Shown here: piece by piece, positions 1-14,300 of the stretch | How positions within the stretch are numbered: the stretch's first letter is position 1 | Layout: every line of letters starts with the position of its first letter | Source: Litomosoides sigmodontis | Lineage: Eukaryota; Nematoda; Chromadorea; Rhabditida; Onchocercidae | Direction of reading: 5' to 3' | DNA length: 64,000 nt | Assembly (NCBI GenBank): GCA_963070105.1 | Contig: OY718803.1 | Coordinates: forward strand, 459,501-523,500 | The notes under the pieces: model-generated | Told to the model about the DNA's origin: nothing | The model's input: the letters and a program-made list of their open reading frames with translations, nothing else | The model's database searches: none | Position numbers and translations under genes: made by a program

Positions 1-2448
1 TAATTATTAATATCATTCAGTTGAAATTGAAACTAGAGAAAACGAAAGCTGGACGAAAAAATCCAAAGTATCCTAACTCACTTCATGCTCCATATCGTTC
101 AATATACGATCGACTGAAATATGTACAGTGACAGTTATGTTGCTTGATGAATCTGAAATTGAAGAGTTTATGGTAGAAAATTGGGAAGTGAAAAAACTGT
201 AAACTTTTTTAGAACTAACACGCAAGCTTCCTGCAAACACACTGTAATTACTCGAAATTTGATATAATGCACGCTCACGTGGTAGACATGAGCGTGTACA
301 AACGTGTCATTTTTAGTCCTTTCAAATATTACAAGCATTTAAAAAACAAGGGAAAAATGGATGAAAGGGCACGAGCCGTAATAATAGTCACTGTTACGCG
401 TGGTGAAATTGTGAGGTATTCCCACTTATACGGCCCGTAATCGATCACCGATAGTAGTTAAGGTCAGGTAAAAGTAATAACCTGAATGAATGAGAGTCAT
501 CGTTTCACAATTTCACGTCATTTCGTATGGGATATGAAATGACCCGTAAGAGAAACAACGTAAAAAAATATGAGTTACGATTACGATAAGCGTTATCCAG
601 ATTGCTTGAAAATCTTGAGAGAGTCACTTACGTTTTATCTAAATTTGTAAATCAGAACGTATCGAGTTAATAGCATATTTCAAAAATTTCTACGAAAGAG
701 CACAACAATACCTGGAAATCGATAATTGCGAAGTAAATTGTCAATAATTTCACGATCATTCAATAAATCGCTTCGTTTCGGCCCATCAATTTTTCGCGAT
801 GGTTTATCAATTCTCAAATTTTTTGGAAAAAATCTTTCCTCAAAAATAATGCGAATTTCACATTAAAGCAACTTTTTCTTAAAAAGAAAATGTAAAGGCC
901 ATTTTTTAATGAAATGATAGATATCTTAATTCCAACACATCTCAAAACAACTGCTGTAAATTCAATAAGCTGAGCAACATTTTTAAGCAATTAATTTGCG
1001 AAATTTAATGAAACACTTTTTCTCAAAAACTAAGTGAAACTGCGAAATTAATGAACTTTTTTTTGTCTAAGATGTGGTGGAATAGAATTAAAACGTCCTA
1101 TGTTTCACTAAAAATGGCTTTTAAATTTCATTTTCAACAACGATTCGCTTCAATATGCAAAATTAAATAAAACAGTAATAGGTGTTTTCGGAATTTAATG
1201 AGATGGCACTGGAATTGTTCCGCGTCCGCCATAACTGCCAAATTAATTCGTTTTTTGGTCGCTTCCTCCCACGCGCATTAAGTGAGTAGCTTGCGATTTA
1301 AGCGCACTTTTTTTTATTAGTGAATTAGAGCAATTTGAGGGGCGGAAATAACTTTTTCCTCTAATTTCCCGTCTTCTAACCTCCAGAAGTGCAATGCGAT
1401 GAAAATGCAAATTCGCTCATTTCATTTCAAATAGTTCCCTTAATTTGCAAAAAAAACGGGAAAATTTTAAATTTCCTTTTCCTTGCCATTTAAAATTCCC
1501 ACCGAAAATTAATTCGATTTCAAACTAAGCTGCTAAATTACAATTATTGCTGAGGGAAGGATTGTAGTGCTTCGCTAATGAGTAGTTAATGGAGGAGGAT
1601 TGAGTTGAACTTAGTTCTTCTTTCCGTGGAATTGTTTTTATCGGTAAACGGACGTTGAAATACATCACGCGCACCTCTGTGTTTGCGTGCAAGATTTATT
1701 CTCGTCAATATTTGAGTAAGCAAATAAAGTACAAAATAGCTAGACTAGGGAATTCGATTGATGAACTGAAAATTAGTGGGAGAGATGAGAATGAGAGAGA
1801 GAAAAAGAGAGAGTGGAGAAAATCGGGTAAAAATACACTCATCGGTTACCTGTCTTCAATTCTAATATTACATTTATGAAATTGAGAAGTTAGTAGAAAT
1901 GAAAGGAATGGAAAGAACTTACTTCGTGGTTCGATGAGTTCCCAATAAAGTCTCATTTTCCGCATGTGCGTACGTGGTCATCAAATAGTCGACGGGTAAT
2001 ATAATATATATTAATCGTAAAAATGACAGTGAAAGCATCGTTTCCCTCCTTCCTTTTTTGTTTGGCTCTTTTTCGAAAATTCGACTGGAAGATGCAAAAT
2101 TTACTACTTATTTATGCTTGCAAGAAATACATGTGACAATAGTTGGCGAAATTTCAATTGATTTTCAAATAATGGCGCAAAAATGGTATGAGATCGATGA
2201 GGTCAACGATGTTGACCTCTTTTCGTATTCAAATTATCCCTACGGGTTATTGTGCTAGCAGCGACATTGTTCGTAGAAGGAACTGCTGTTGCTGTTGCTG
2301 TTGCTGCTGTTGGAGGAGGGAATAAATTTATTGTACAATATTGTACGGAAGAAAATGCGGGAGTGTATTGTAAAGGGTGATAAGTTGTGAAAAGTGATTG
2401 TTTGGTCGAAGAGTGCCGACGGTGTTGTTGCTGCTGTCCCATCGCAAA

Positions 2449-2600
2449 TGTCCACTTGTGAAGGAGGAGGTGCCAATGACGCCGACGTCACGTTAGTGAC
2501 GATGAGCGGTGGTGGTGGTAGTGACAACGGTAATCATGGTGATAGTGATAATGATAGTGACGATAGCAGCATTAATCAGTCTCCATGCAGAATCGTTTAA
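2449..2600 (+). CDS. possible short coding segment, glycine/aspartate-rich, unidentified
   Basis: From an ATG at 2449 the frame runs 50 codons to a TAA at 2598-2600. The composition is Gly-rich, then a run of Asp, Ser and Asn. The segment is clearly richer in GC than its surroundings and is preceded by a short GCT/GTT-rich trinucleotide repeat near 2285-2312. No domain is recognisable. The opposite strand is also open here, so strand is uncertain. It could be a first exon, a small ORF, or simply a low-complexity CpG-richer patch near a promoter. Confidence 0.2.
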
Positions 2601-3354
2601 TGACGATATTCAATTTGATAAAACGTGTCCTCACACGTTTTTTGCAATTTTAACAATTTCTGATAATTCCACACTCACTAGCTAATTGAAGCGTTATCAT
2701 TTCACTATTACTATCACTGCTATTATCATTATTATTATGTATTATCACTACTACTACAGTTGTATGAAATCAAAATAGAAAAGAAATTACACAATTGAAG
2801 ATATGGTGGACACAGTGGAAAAGAACCAGTCCATTAGATTGTTCAATTTCAATTATTTCACTTATTATCTGCCTTTTACTTTACTAATTACTAATTGAGA
2901 CTCTAATTAGATGAGTTTAAATTCTGCTAATATGGCAGTTGGACAATATGAGTAATCGAATTGTTGAAAACAGCAAATGATATTTTATTTAAAATCAAAA
3001 AAAATTTTTTAATTCTAAATTTGTCTTCCAGTAAAAAAACTTCAAATTCTTGCCCTCTGAGAAAGAGAGGAAAAAGACAGAGAGAGTTAGGATAGAGAGC
3101 ATTACATTATTTCAGTAATCGCTTATAATGACAATCTTCTCTTGTTTGTATGGATCTTTAAAGCATTCAAACAATATTCTCATGTTTACTTTTCAAAACG
3201 ATTTTAGGATAAGACTGCTCATGTCAAAGAAAAATAGAGAAACAGAGAAAGAGAGTGAGAAGGTAGCAATACTAATGGTAATCCTCGGGTTTATCTAGTT
3301 GTTGATAAGTAACTAATGGAGTTTCTATAAATAAAATTTATTCCTCATTATTGC

Positions 3355-3420
3355 TACAGTAGCAGAATACGTATCGTATGTGTTATATTTAACACGTACG
3401 GTACGCATTCTGCTACTGTA
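3355..3420 (+). repeat. imperfect 31-bp hairpin with 4-nt loop
   Basis: Arms 3355-3385 and 3390-3420 are inverted copies separated by a TATT loop. By eye 28 of 31 positions are Watson-Crick, two are G.U on the plus strand and one is A.C. A partial second copy of the right end (CTCTGCTACTGT) follows immediately. It could be a decayed MITE or a small-RNA precursor-like stem. The loop is short for a classic miRNA precursor. Confidence 0.6.
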
Positions 3421-5114
3421 GGAACTCTGCTACTGTGTTATATTTAAAAAACTGTATCGCTGTTGCAGTTTCGGATTGAATTTATAGTCGGAAAAGATCA
3501 GAGGAAAATTTTTGTGCTTCATAAAAACTGAAATATGTGTATATAATTATTAGATTGGTAAAATCCAATGGCGAAAAGGAATTTTTAAATTTCTTTAAAT
3601 TTAGGAATTTTTAAGTTTCTTTGAATTTTAAAAATCTAAATCATAAATTTATAACCGAGTAGCACTTTGATGTTAATTAATTTCCTTGCCAATCAAACAT
3701 TTCGAAGAGACCATTGTCACCAAATCAAAACAATAAAGAAAAATTCACGTGCGTGCTATACACGTATTCAATACCTGCTATATACATTGTTTACCAGTTT
3801 ATGCTTCTTTACAGAAAAATTTAATTCTATATCCTCATATTCTGTAATTTGTTGAATAATTTAGAAAATGATCAACCAGGGAGAAAAAAAGGAAATTCAA
3901 AAGGTAGAATCAACGTGAGTAATTAGCGGTTCTGCTTAATTTTGAATTTTAATTTTAGGAAAAATGAAGTAAAGGATGAGGAAAAATTTGTGCGCGAGCT
4001 TAATGAAAGGAAAATAAAGGGATGTGAAAATTTTAAACGTGAAATTTCATATTAAATTTTTCGCTCTTCTCTCTCTCTCTCTGGGAAGGAAAAAGAAACA
4101 TATCAGTTTTTTTAATAAAATTTATTGGATAAACAAATAAACAACAAAACACTTGGAAGCAATTAATTCATGTGAAAATATTTTATGTGACAAATCCAAA
4201 TAAATTCACTTCATTTTCCTCTTTTTAACGATTTCACAGATCGTCTAGTAGGAGAAAGAAATAAACAAATAGCATTTCACTTCCACAAATGATAATTTAC
4301 AGAAAAAAGAAAAAAGTGAAAAATAGTCAATGATTTATTCAAATAAAATAATTTGCTTGTCCTCCGTTTTCAAACAATTCCTCTCTTCCAATCTCTCTCG
4401 CTGAAGAATTTATCATTTCTTTTCGTTTCATTCAAATCGATCTCCTTCTCCCTTCCTCTCTCTCCCTCACTCGCCCACTCTCTCTCTCTCTCGTCCCTCT
4501 CTCTTTCCTCACTCCTGCAGAGATAATTTCAATTCTAGTAACTGGACAGAAAAAAGAAGAAAAGGAAAATCGAACAGACAAAAATTCTCGTCGAAAAATG
4601 AGCTTTCGGTGCAGCGTTGTACTAACAATTTGTTTGGTTTAGTCATTTCTCTTTTCCTATTGGAAATAAAAAAAAATTCTGAAAATTTAATTATTCCAAT
4701 AAATTTCCGTTTAATTAATTCACCGATTTTCGCTCCTCAAGAATTTCGGATGAATTCATCGAATTTCTGTTCCATCTGTTACAAACATAATCAATCGGTC
4801 GTAGCTTTGCCGAAGAGGGCATCAAAAAAAGGTTAATTGAACAGTCATTAATGATATTGCCGGAAAAGTTAAAAATTATAAATTTCAAGAAATATGCATA
4901 TATTTACCTTGTCACTTGTCGCAACTTTTTTTTGGTTATTCAATGTGCGAAATACTCGAGAATTAGAACAAATTTTAATTGAAAGAGCAAAAATTTCTTT
5001 TTACCATCGGTTTCCCGTACGACTGACCTCTCGCGTCTCTAAATTAAGCAAAACTTTTGGGTTTATGGAAGAGCAAAAGTTATTGAAATTCCAAAGTCTC
5101 TCAGTAAAAGTTAC

Positions 5115-8100
5115 TTGAAGTGTTCCAGACGTTTCGAGGCGTTCATCGCTATCAGTCAATGCTAGCAATCCCATCTCGCGCAGAGGAAGATTGGCTTCAT
5201 TCATTTGAAAAAGGATAATATCAAATCAAAGCATCGATTACCTTAACCTTTTTGTCACACAATGTTAGCCAACGACGACACTAAAGATAGTGATAATAAT
5301 GATAACGGTGATAGCAGAAGGCGCCAGGCAGCTAGCACTGATTAGGCGGATCGATGATGTCTTTTAAATCGAACTTTTCCTCCATTTGCTATCGTCGGAT
5401 TTTGAAATTTCGTGCAAATGCATTCATTGCTTTCATTCATGGATGCTTTTTAGGGTGTGAGAGATTCGAGAGAGAGAGAGAGTTTAAGTAACTGCTTAAT
5501 TTGAATTGTTACTGTAATCAGTTTGAACATTAAGTGAAACGTAACTTTTCACTCTTTCAATCAATCTCCCTTGTTGCGGTTGGAAGAGGGAATTTAATTT
5601 ACTAAAATTAGTTCATTTCATGCTACAAACACACACATATGCCTAAAGAGGCGTTTTAATCAATTTATTAAATTTTAGTGCTTCTGAAACATTTCCAATC
5701 TCGCTATTAACAACTCCTTTTTTCAAGAACTTTTTTTTAATTGCCATAAATATATGAAATTTTTCCGTTAAATTAAATGAAAGAAAGAGAGAGAGAGAGA
5801 GAGGTTGACTTTTGATCAAAAAGTTAAGTTGAGGAGAACCATCCGATCAGTGCGATGGGCATGCAAGTGACGAAAAACTTCCAGCACATTTCAAACACAG
5901 TCTTTTTCATTTCCTTCCTCCCACTCCTCTACAAATTACTTGCATTGAAAGATAACAATCAAACAATGGCAGTGACGCGTGACTGATATGGTAATTAATT
6001 AATGGAAAAGTTCAAATGATGCAACCTTTCTCTTCACTCAGCAACTTTACCGTACCATTTTTTACCTTATTTTTTACTTGAGAACTGCACAGCGAAATGC
6101 GAACACCACAGAAGTAATCAAATTCAAACTAAAAATTCTTGCTGCAAATTCTTCTTCTGGCTAAAAATTGACGCATTAAAAAAGAGGCGAGAAATTAATG
6201 AGTCGGCGAAACACTTCTTAATTACTTATACGGTTGTTATTGCCCCAACCGGATGTACGATAATTTCAACTTATCATTCCACTGCAGCATTGATTTATCG
6301 GTGGACCGATCAGCTCAGTGTCTGGAGGAAAGTGAAAATGCCAACTTGATTTTTTGAATGAAAAAACGAGAACGATGACTGACAGTAAATTGATTTCCAA
6401 CTGCCGTCAGCTTAGCTTCTAATTATCGGAAGAAGGAAATTCAAATGCACACTGCACGCTATCAGTTCTAATCAACTCCTAATTATCAGCAGATAATTAA
6501 ACAATCACCTTCTGTGCAACAACCGACACAACCAGGCAGTTGGTTCAGCTCTTTTGACTTCCCCTCAACAGCAAAATTAAAAAATTAAAACTCTCAAAAA
6601 AGTTCAAATTTAGTAATTTAATCATTCCATTTTAATGGCTATACAGGGCCTCAACGCTTATTAAAATCCAATGATTAAATTCTCGAGAATTTGCTTCCAA
6701 ATCAATTCATTCAAAGTTTCTTTTTTCACGATTTCAACAAAAATTAATCACCGAAATTAGTTCGCTCAGTCATATCCCGGTTACGTCGACATATCCTCCA
6801 AGAACATTTTTCATATTTTTTGAGCAACGATTCATAGTAATTAATAATCAGATTTGTTACATAATTTATTGAGAATCAGCTTTTGATAATTTCACAAGAC
6901 GTTTTTTTTGCGAAACACACTCAATGAGCTGTGGGATGTTAACAAATTTTTAAAAAAAATTTTGTTAAATTTTTTCAAAATTTCGCATTTTCTGCTTTAA
7001 AAGATTGTAAATTTATTCTGAGAAATGAAAGAGAACAGCTAGTAATCGCACTAAATTTGAAATTATATCAGCTAAATTGGATTTGAAATGATAAGGGAGA
7101 TGGACGAGAAAAGAGGAAGGATGTCAAAATGTATTAGAGGAGAAATAGAGGGGATCAAATGAAGAGGAGGAGAGAGAGACAGAGAGGAAGAAGCCGGAAC
7201 CGGAAGGAATGTATTACTTACGGTTCACATGATCCCGTTCCATATCTGATAGGAAATGCGATTGAGAGAAGGAGTGTTAAGGTATGCTTAAGGGGAAGAG
7301 AAAAAGGCAAAAGGGGAGAAATGATAACGAGGAATGCACACAATGAGAAAAGAGTGTGTCTCGGTGCCCTTCCGCTAATGAATAAGCTGAAAAGAAGACT
7401 TCCGTGCGAAGTGGGCCTACCCTTGGCTTACTTTTACGGAACAACGACTGGTAGCTTTTTCAGGTTAAGGGCTGCTAGCCTGAACGAGAGCATGAAATGA
7501 CTATTTCCATGAATTGACTAAATTTCATATTTGTCGCTATAACTTTTCGTATTTTATTTCAATTGCACACATTTCACACTTTTATTTTCGCATTTGTTTT
7601 GCTCTTTCTCTTTTTTAATTAATTAATAAGAGCGAACTTACTTGGCGTATATTATTAGAATGAATTTATTTAGTTAATTCCTATATGAATTAATTGTAAT
7701 TGCTATCGCTATTTCCACTGAAGGATTACATTACGTTTATATTAATTCTAAACGTTTAATTTTAAAAGTATTGCAGTTTTCATCCTTCCGTTTTAGTCCT
7801 TCCAATTGTTTTATTTTATTTTTGAATTTTCATCATTCCTACTTCACTTATTTAATTTTTCTATTAAATAAGAGTGATTTCGACTTTTTTTTGCTACCAT
7901 CTGCAGCCAAAACTTCCGGTCACTGTGATTTTCGTTTAGGTTTTCCGGATTACTTCAGGTGTGCTGTGTCGTGAAACATACGACGTCGCAAACATGCATT
8001 ATTCTGCAGCACAAATATAATTTGCTATTGGCTTCTGAATAAAGTGGACGTTTGAATTGCGATTTGGCTACACATCCTGATGACTAAGCATTAATGATAA

Positions 8101-11100
8101 TGATAGTCACTCTGTACGCAGAATCGAATTGACCACTGACGGTCACGGCGCGACTATCACACTAAGTTAATTTGCGCCAATTAATTTAATTGCAGGTGGA
8201 ATTGAGCCTTATCGAAATGGGTTGAAATTTTCCTTTTAATAAATGTGACGGTTTCATTCAACTTCTGCTTGCTTGTAATTCCCTTCTTTCTCGTTTCTTT
8301 CCTTCTCTCTCAAATTCACACTTCTCCGTTCCTTCCCTTCGGACCTTACCTGTGCTTAGCAGTCGGAGCACTTCGAAGATTTGCTCCAACGAAGATGACT
8401 GACGGCAATCGTCGAGCTCCTCTTCCATGCACTGTGTATTAGTGCGATCGAACTGAAATTCAATAAATTAATAAAAGGCAGAAGGGAAAAGGAAATCTTC
8501 AGAGATTGCGAGCGACAAGCAATTGAGTAAAATGAGATGTACTGAGTAGAAGGCGAAAGTACCGTTAAGACAGGTAAAATGGAAATTTTTAGATGCTCGT
8601 AGCCTTTTTTAACAGCAGAAATTACCACTTTGAAATAGATCAATCGATGGCACCTTCGGGTTGAGTTGTATTTGAGTAATTCGCCTATTGCAAGCGATTC
8701 ACCAAGTGACTTCCTTTACCGTCCATCTTTTTGCTAATCGAAACGTGATCAATCCATTAAACAGTGTTAATACGCCGAAAATGAATTAACAATTCAAATT
8801 ACAAAATTTTGTTAAGTCCCTTAGAAATTTAAAATTCAAAATGTTCGGACAGCTTTACTGAAAAAGTTTTTAATTGCTTGAAGAAGGAAAGAGCTTTTAG
8901 GGCATATGATGGAATTTATTACAAAGCTCAAATGCTAATCTGCAAGTCGAATGAACTGAAATTCGGGGAAGAGTTAATCGAACTGTTCATCTTATCTTAT
9001 CACTTTGCATCAAATCCTTGACTGTTTCAGTAGCATGAATCCCTTCCTTCTAAGGCTTTCACTGGTTTAATTTCGAAACGGAGAAATTTTCGTGCCGAAA
9101 TATTTTGCTATCTGCAGAACGCGCACCAATCTTCCACATTCTCAATGCCTAATCAAAAGGTGGCTGCGAACTCTTTAGTCCTTTAGAAATTTTGAAATGA
9201 AAGGGAGGAAATATTCACCGTCCTTCTCAACAGCTACATTTCTGAGATTGGCATTTTCCCGGTGGGAGGGAGAGGAAGCAACTCCGACCGAAGAAGTTCC
9301 AGGTACTTCCAACGAATCCCTTAGTCCTACCACTTCAAATGTACGTTACCGCTAATTCCTCAAATTTACTTATTTCTCTAATAAATTTGTCGTACACTTC
9401 GAGCACATTAAATTTGCACACAAATTTTCTCCTTTCGTCGCTAACATCCACCGCAAACATTGTCTTCAGCTGCACAAATCATTCGTCGCTGATCGCACCG
9501 CAACTTCCAGGTTTATCGCTTCATCGTAATCCATCAGCGAGTTTTCCGGTCAGCCTCTCTGAAGTAATAGGTAACCTCTAAAATTTAGAAATATATTAAT
9601 TGAAACAACAATTTTTAACTCTTTCTAATAGATTAATCATTATTTTAAATTCTTTTAAGCTAGCTCATCAATTTTCTTATTTGTATATAATCAGGACATG
9701 CGTTTGGTAATATTTCCAAATTTTAGAAATTATTATCGTAAATTTCGGACACGCTTTTAAAGTTCCGATCATGGAACCCTAAATTGAAACCCTTTAAGGT
9801 TCCAATCAGGGAAATAAATTAATTAAATTAATTCATTTTTTTGAAATTAATATTGCAAAAAGTTTCGTAAGGAAATTGTTTTCATTTCATTGAAGAAGGT
9901 CGACGATACTGCGATCGCTTGGAAGAGTGAAATTACGAAAGCTTAAAATCGAATCAAAGTTATTGAAATCAAATCGTTCGTTTCAAGTGAGAGTGATCAT
10001 TGTTCTTTCCGTTAGGCGCCATTTGTCGATTGATAAGAGTAATTATCAAAAGTTGTTGAGAGCAGAAAATTGGAAGTACGTAAAAACTGAAGCCCAAAAT
10101 TGAAGTACGTGCTTACCTTAACTCTTCCCACTACTTCAAATATTTTTCTTATCAGAAAAAATCGAGCGTTATTAATTCCTGCAATGTATTCACGAATTTT
10201 AATTTCAAGTACTTATTCAATTTCAAATTTGATCTATCATTGCGAACATCACCAAGCGTTTTTTCCTTTTTTTAGATTTTTAAATGAATTTATTTTTAAA
10301 GAGCAGGTTGATTGGTTGAGAGCGTTCCTACTTTTCCGCAAGAAGCAGCGGAGCGCCCTTGTCCTTCGCCTTCTTCTACTTCACAAGTGGAAAGAGCACG
10401 AAAACAAGCAACGAACGAGAGACACTGTGGGAAGATCAGGTGATCCTTCCCACTGATAACGTTATCAGTCGAATAGAGCAAACGCGGCGGTTTGATAATT
10501 AAACTTCCCTCTAACGCCAACCATTTCCAGCGCCATTTGCACTATCACTGTGTCATTATGAATGCGTTAATTTCAAACCGAGCAATTGACTTATAAGCAT
10601 TTTCATCACCAACGTCGAGCATTTGTTCATTTTGACCTGTGCTTTGACCTATTACGTGAATTTTGCTGAATGTAAGAGTGACGAAGCGAGCGACAATGAC
10701 GAGTGACACTCACGTAAAAAAAACGACTGTAACAGCGTTTTACGCGAATGCACTGAATGTAAGATTGATGGAGCATTTGTCACTCAAACAACGAATTAGA
10801 AGATTTATTCGCGATATTACACTTTGTTATAGAACACGTCAATTGGTTGCGATCATCTACTTTATATACGCATTTATGAAAGCAGGAGAGGAAGTGGTAA
10901 TGACGTGACTGACGTGTCTTACTGATAATCTGCAGGATTACAAGCTATAAACCATAACCGTGCAAATATTGTTAGCATCACGGAGTGCTTTGTTGGCCAT
11001 ATTCTTTCACTTTTTATCTGTCCAATGTTTCACTGATAAGAACAACAAAGGCATTCGAAATTCGCAATGTAACCGTAAAAGAATCGTTGTGATTACTGTA

Positions 11101-11282
11101 TTGGTGTAGCGTGATTATTCTCTTGCATGTAACTGTGGTGAAAATAATAATAAATGATGATGGTGATGATGATGATGGTGATAATGATGGTGATGACGAT
11201 GATGGTGATGATGATGATGGTGATGATGATGATGGTGATGATGATGATGGTGATGATGATGATGGTGATGATGATGATGGTG

Positions 11283-11335
<53 letters not shown>

Positions 11336-14300
11336 GGTGATGATGATGGTGATGATGATGGTGATGATGATGATGGTGATGATGATGATGGTGATGATGA
11401 TGATGGTGATGATGGTGATGATGATGATGACGATGACGATGATGATGATGATGATGATGATGATGATAATGATGGTGATGAATAATTTTCTTTTTATATT
11501 TAAAGCACTAACTTAGATTAATAGCTTTATATAATGGAAAATGAAGCAGTGCGAAGCAGTTGGTAGTGTTAAGTATAAAATTAAATGAAATAAATGTGTA
11601 AGAGAAGAGAAAATTTAAGCAATTTTTATTTCATATTAATTTCGTCTTCCAATTCTAATCAATTTGATAGTCGAATAGCACCTGCTATCGTAATATGCAA
11701 TCAGTGAAGTATCCTTCACCACAGCATCCACTAAACGAAATATCATTTGAGGCTTTGTTTTACAGATATTTAATTAATTAAAGGCCGCTTATTTGATTAA
11801 TCATATAACTTCAAAGTATTGGAACATCGAGAAGGAATAAAAGCAGTGAGTTTCACTCGCATTTGGCGTCGTCGTTTGATTTCATCACACTTTTCAACAA
11901 TTTAAATTTCGGCTAAGAATGTAAGCGAAATAGCCATCGATTGTCGGCCGACCAGTTCCATTAGTCTCTCTCCTTCCCTCTCTCTCTCTCTTAGCTTTCC
12001 ACCCTTTCCGCTCTCTGCGAACGTTGTTTCAAATGTATCATTTGATTTCGTTGAATTGTTTCGCTAAGAAAAGAGAAAAAATTCCCTTTCTTCTTTTCTT
12101 TCTTCCCACTTTCCTCTGCTTCCATTCAAAAAAGAACCGATTGTTTGATATGAATATTTTGTTAATTGACAAATTTTCCCCTTTTTCTTCCTCTTTTCCT
12201 TTGATGTTTTACAACAAAATGAACGTATTGACTAAAGGAGTGAAATTAATTAATTAGTTAATTAATTGACTAATTAATCACTGGTTTTGATTTATTGCAT
12301 TTCATGTTTTTGACAATTTGCTGTGAAACTTTCTGTCATTTTCCATGTTAACTTTTACGCTTTTGTTTATTTTGTTTATTTTCAAATACGAAATTAATTA
12401 CTTAGTTAGTTATATCAATTAAATTTTCCATTTAGGTTTCGCTCCGCAATGCATTCCTTTTTCTTCCTTTTCTTTTCTTTCAATTTCGAGCAGAGGGCGA
12501 AATTTCCATCAAACTATTAGCTTTAATAGAATTTGCATTTTTTGCCGACAATATTTGTCAGAAAAAAGTGCCAGTAGTGATAGCAGCAGCAATGACAGCG
12601 GTAAGTTAAAACAAATTAAGCATTCGTAAGTTGCCCTCTGTCCACCACTCCTACCACATCGTCGTTTTTATATCGCTGCTATCACCGTCATATCAATTTA
12701 GCGAAAGTTCCACGCATGCATTCAATGATTGTCAGTGTTAAATGAGAATTCGGTGATAACTAAGTTGCATGAATTTCAGCTGTATTTTTGAATCTTTTTT
12801 AAATGACGTAGATAATGCCTGGCGAATTTCATAATAGTGTATGAATGAAAAATAATAACTTATTTGTTACTATTTTCATAAACTAAAACCGGTTAACATC
12901 GGACAATAAATTGTTGTCAGAAGACAACTTCATTAATGACTTCCAGTCAATTTACCTTTGGAAGTATCATTTCAATAACACCTGAAATGCAGCATTTTCA
13001 AAATTCCTTTCCGCCAAGATTCCGCTTATATCCAATTAATATTAAATTATCAGATATGACTTCCTCCTCCTCACGCATGCAACATTCCTAATTAACTGCT
13101 TCACGTCACGCTAACTTAAATTTCTCTAATTCCTTCGCTGTACCAATTTTTTTTGTAACTCAACAGTTTCGCTATCCGAAAAGATTCACTCAAACATATT
13201 GCACTGTTTGTCGTTAACGATACCTTTTTAAATTTTATGGAAAAAAAGTTAGAAACGAATAAAAAAGGAATTGTCAACAAAATCAATTTCTTTATTTATT
13301 TGTTCATCTTTAAAAAGAACGTTTTCTTGCTCGGCGAAAATTTTCATATTTAATTAAATTTTGCAAATTTATTTCAAAAAGTAAATAAAACCATTTCTTC
13401 CTTCTCCCACTAGCAATGAGCAAACTAAACTGTTAATGCTTTTTTCCTCGCTTGAAGTAACAAATTTTCAAGCCCTTTCCTGTTCTTACAATAACAGGTG
13501 AGAATTAAATTTGCCTTAAAAAATTACAAAATGAATTTCCCACATGTCAATTGACAGAAAGGATGACAGAAAAGAATTTTACGCTTTTCAATAACCCTAG
13601 CATTACTATTTCCCTTTCTAGGTTTCCAGCCAAGCAATTCCGTATTTGCGTGACTTTTCACGACGTTCTTTGCTTCTTTCTTTCATTGCATCACCGAAGT
13701 GTTTCCAAAAAGACGCGTTTACTTACAGTTCATTTTACTTAATGGCTACCACTTTTTTTGCAGCACTTCGGTTACAATTATTTCACTAAATATGCACGCA
13801 TTTATTAAATTACAAAATCAATTGTATTTAAAATTTATCCATCCATCTGAGCAATCAATTATATTATTATTAAATTTGGCTGTTGAATTCTATTAGTTGC
13901 ATGACTAGCTGGAGAATTAATTTAATGAAAAAGTCTAATTTAAGTTAAATGAATTTCGTTCTCAGTTTTTCGTCACCTGACATTTTAATAAATGTTGCGG
14001 ATAAGGGTGACTGTAAACTGAATGAGCCTATGCATTCACGGTAGATTTAAATTTAACTTTAACAAGAATATCCACATATTCCATGCAATAAGTATTGCGC
14101 ACGTGTTTGATCAAAGGGAAAACAAAGTTATTGATTTCATTTAAGTGTGCTAAATGTAATTTGCAAATAGTTTGATTGCTTTAAAAAATGAAAAAAGAGG
14201 AAAATTGACAGGGAAGAATTTGAAGGGGAAAAAAGACAATCACTTATTTCCAGTTGGCTTATTGCAATGTTCAGTGATGGAAATATGTAAATAAGTTTGA

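Larger units (their letters stand above)
1..5114. other. mostly non-coding stretch
   Basis: Apart from the candidate at 2449-2600 and the hairpin at 3355-3420, I see no supported gene. There are CT/GA-rich simple runs (about 4060-4085 and 4440-4510) and scattered short ORFs without splice support. It may be an intron or the 3' flank of the minus-strand gene whose lowest visible exon is 5115-5194. Confidence 0.5.

Noticed and set aside
7159..7500. 113-codon plus-strand ORF
   Set aside because: It overlaps the minus-strand microexon and lacks splice or domain support; purine-rich sequence keeps it open.
11111..11516. Long Asp/Gly and Met/Val ORFs
   Set aside because: They are translations of the GAT/GGT minisatellite, with no start context, splice sites or domain.
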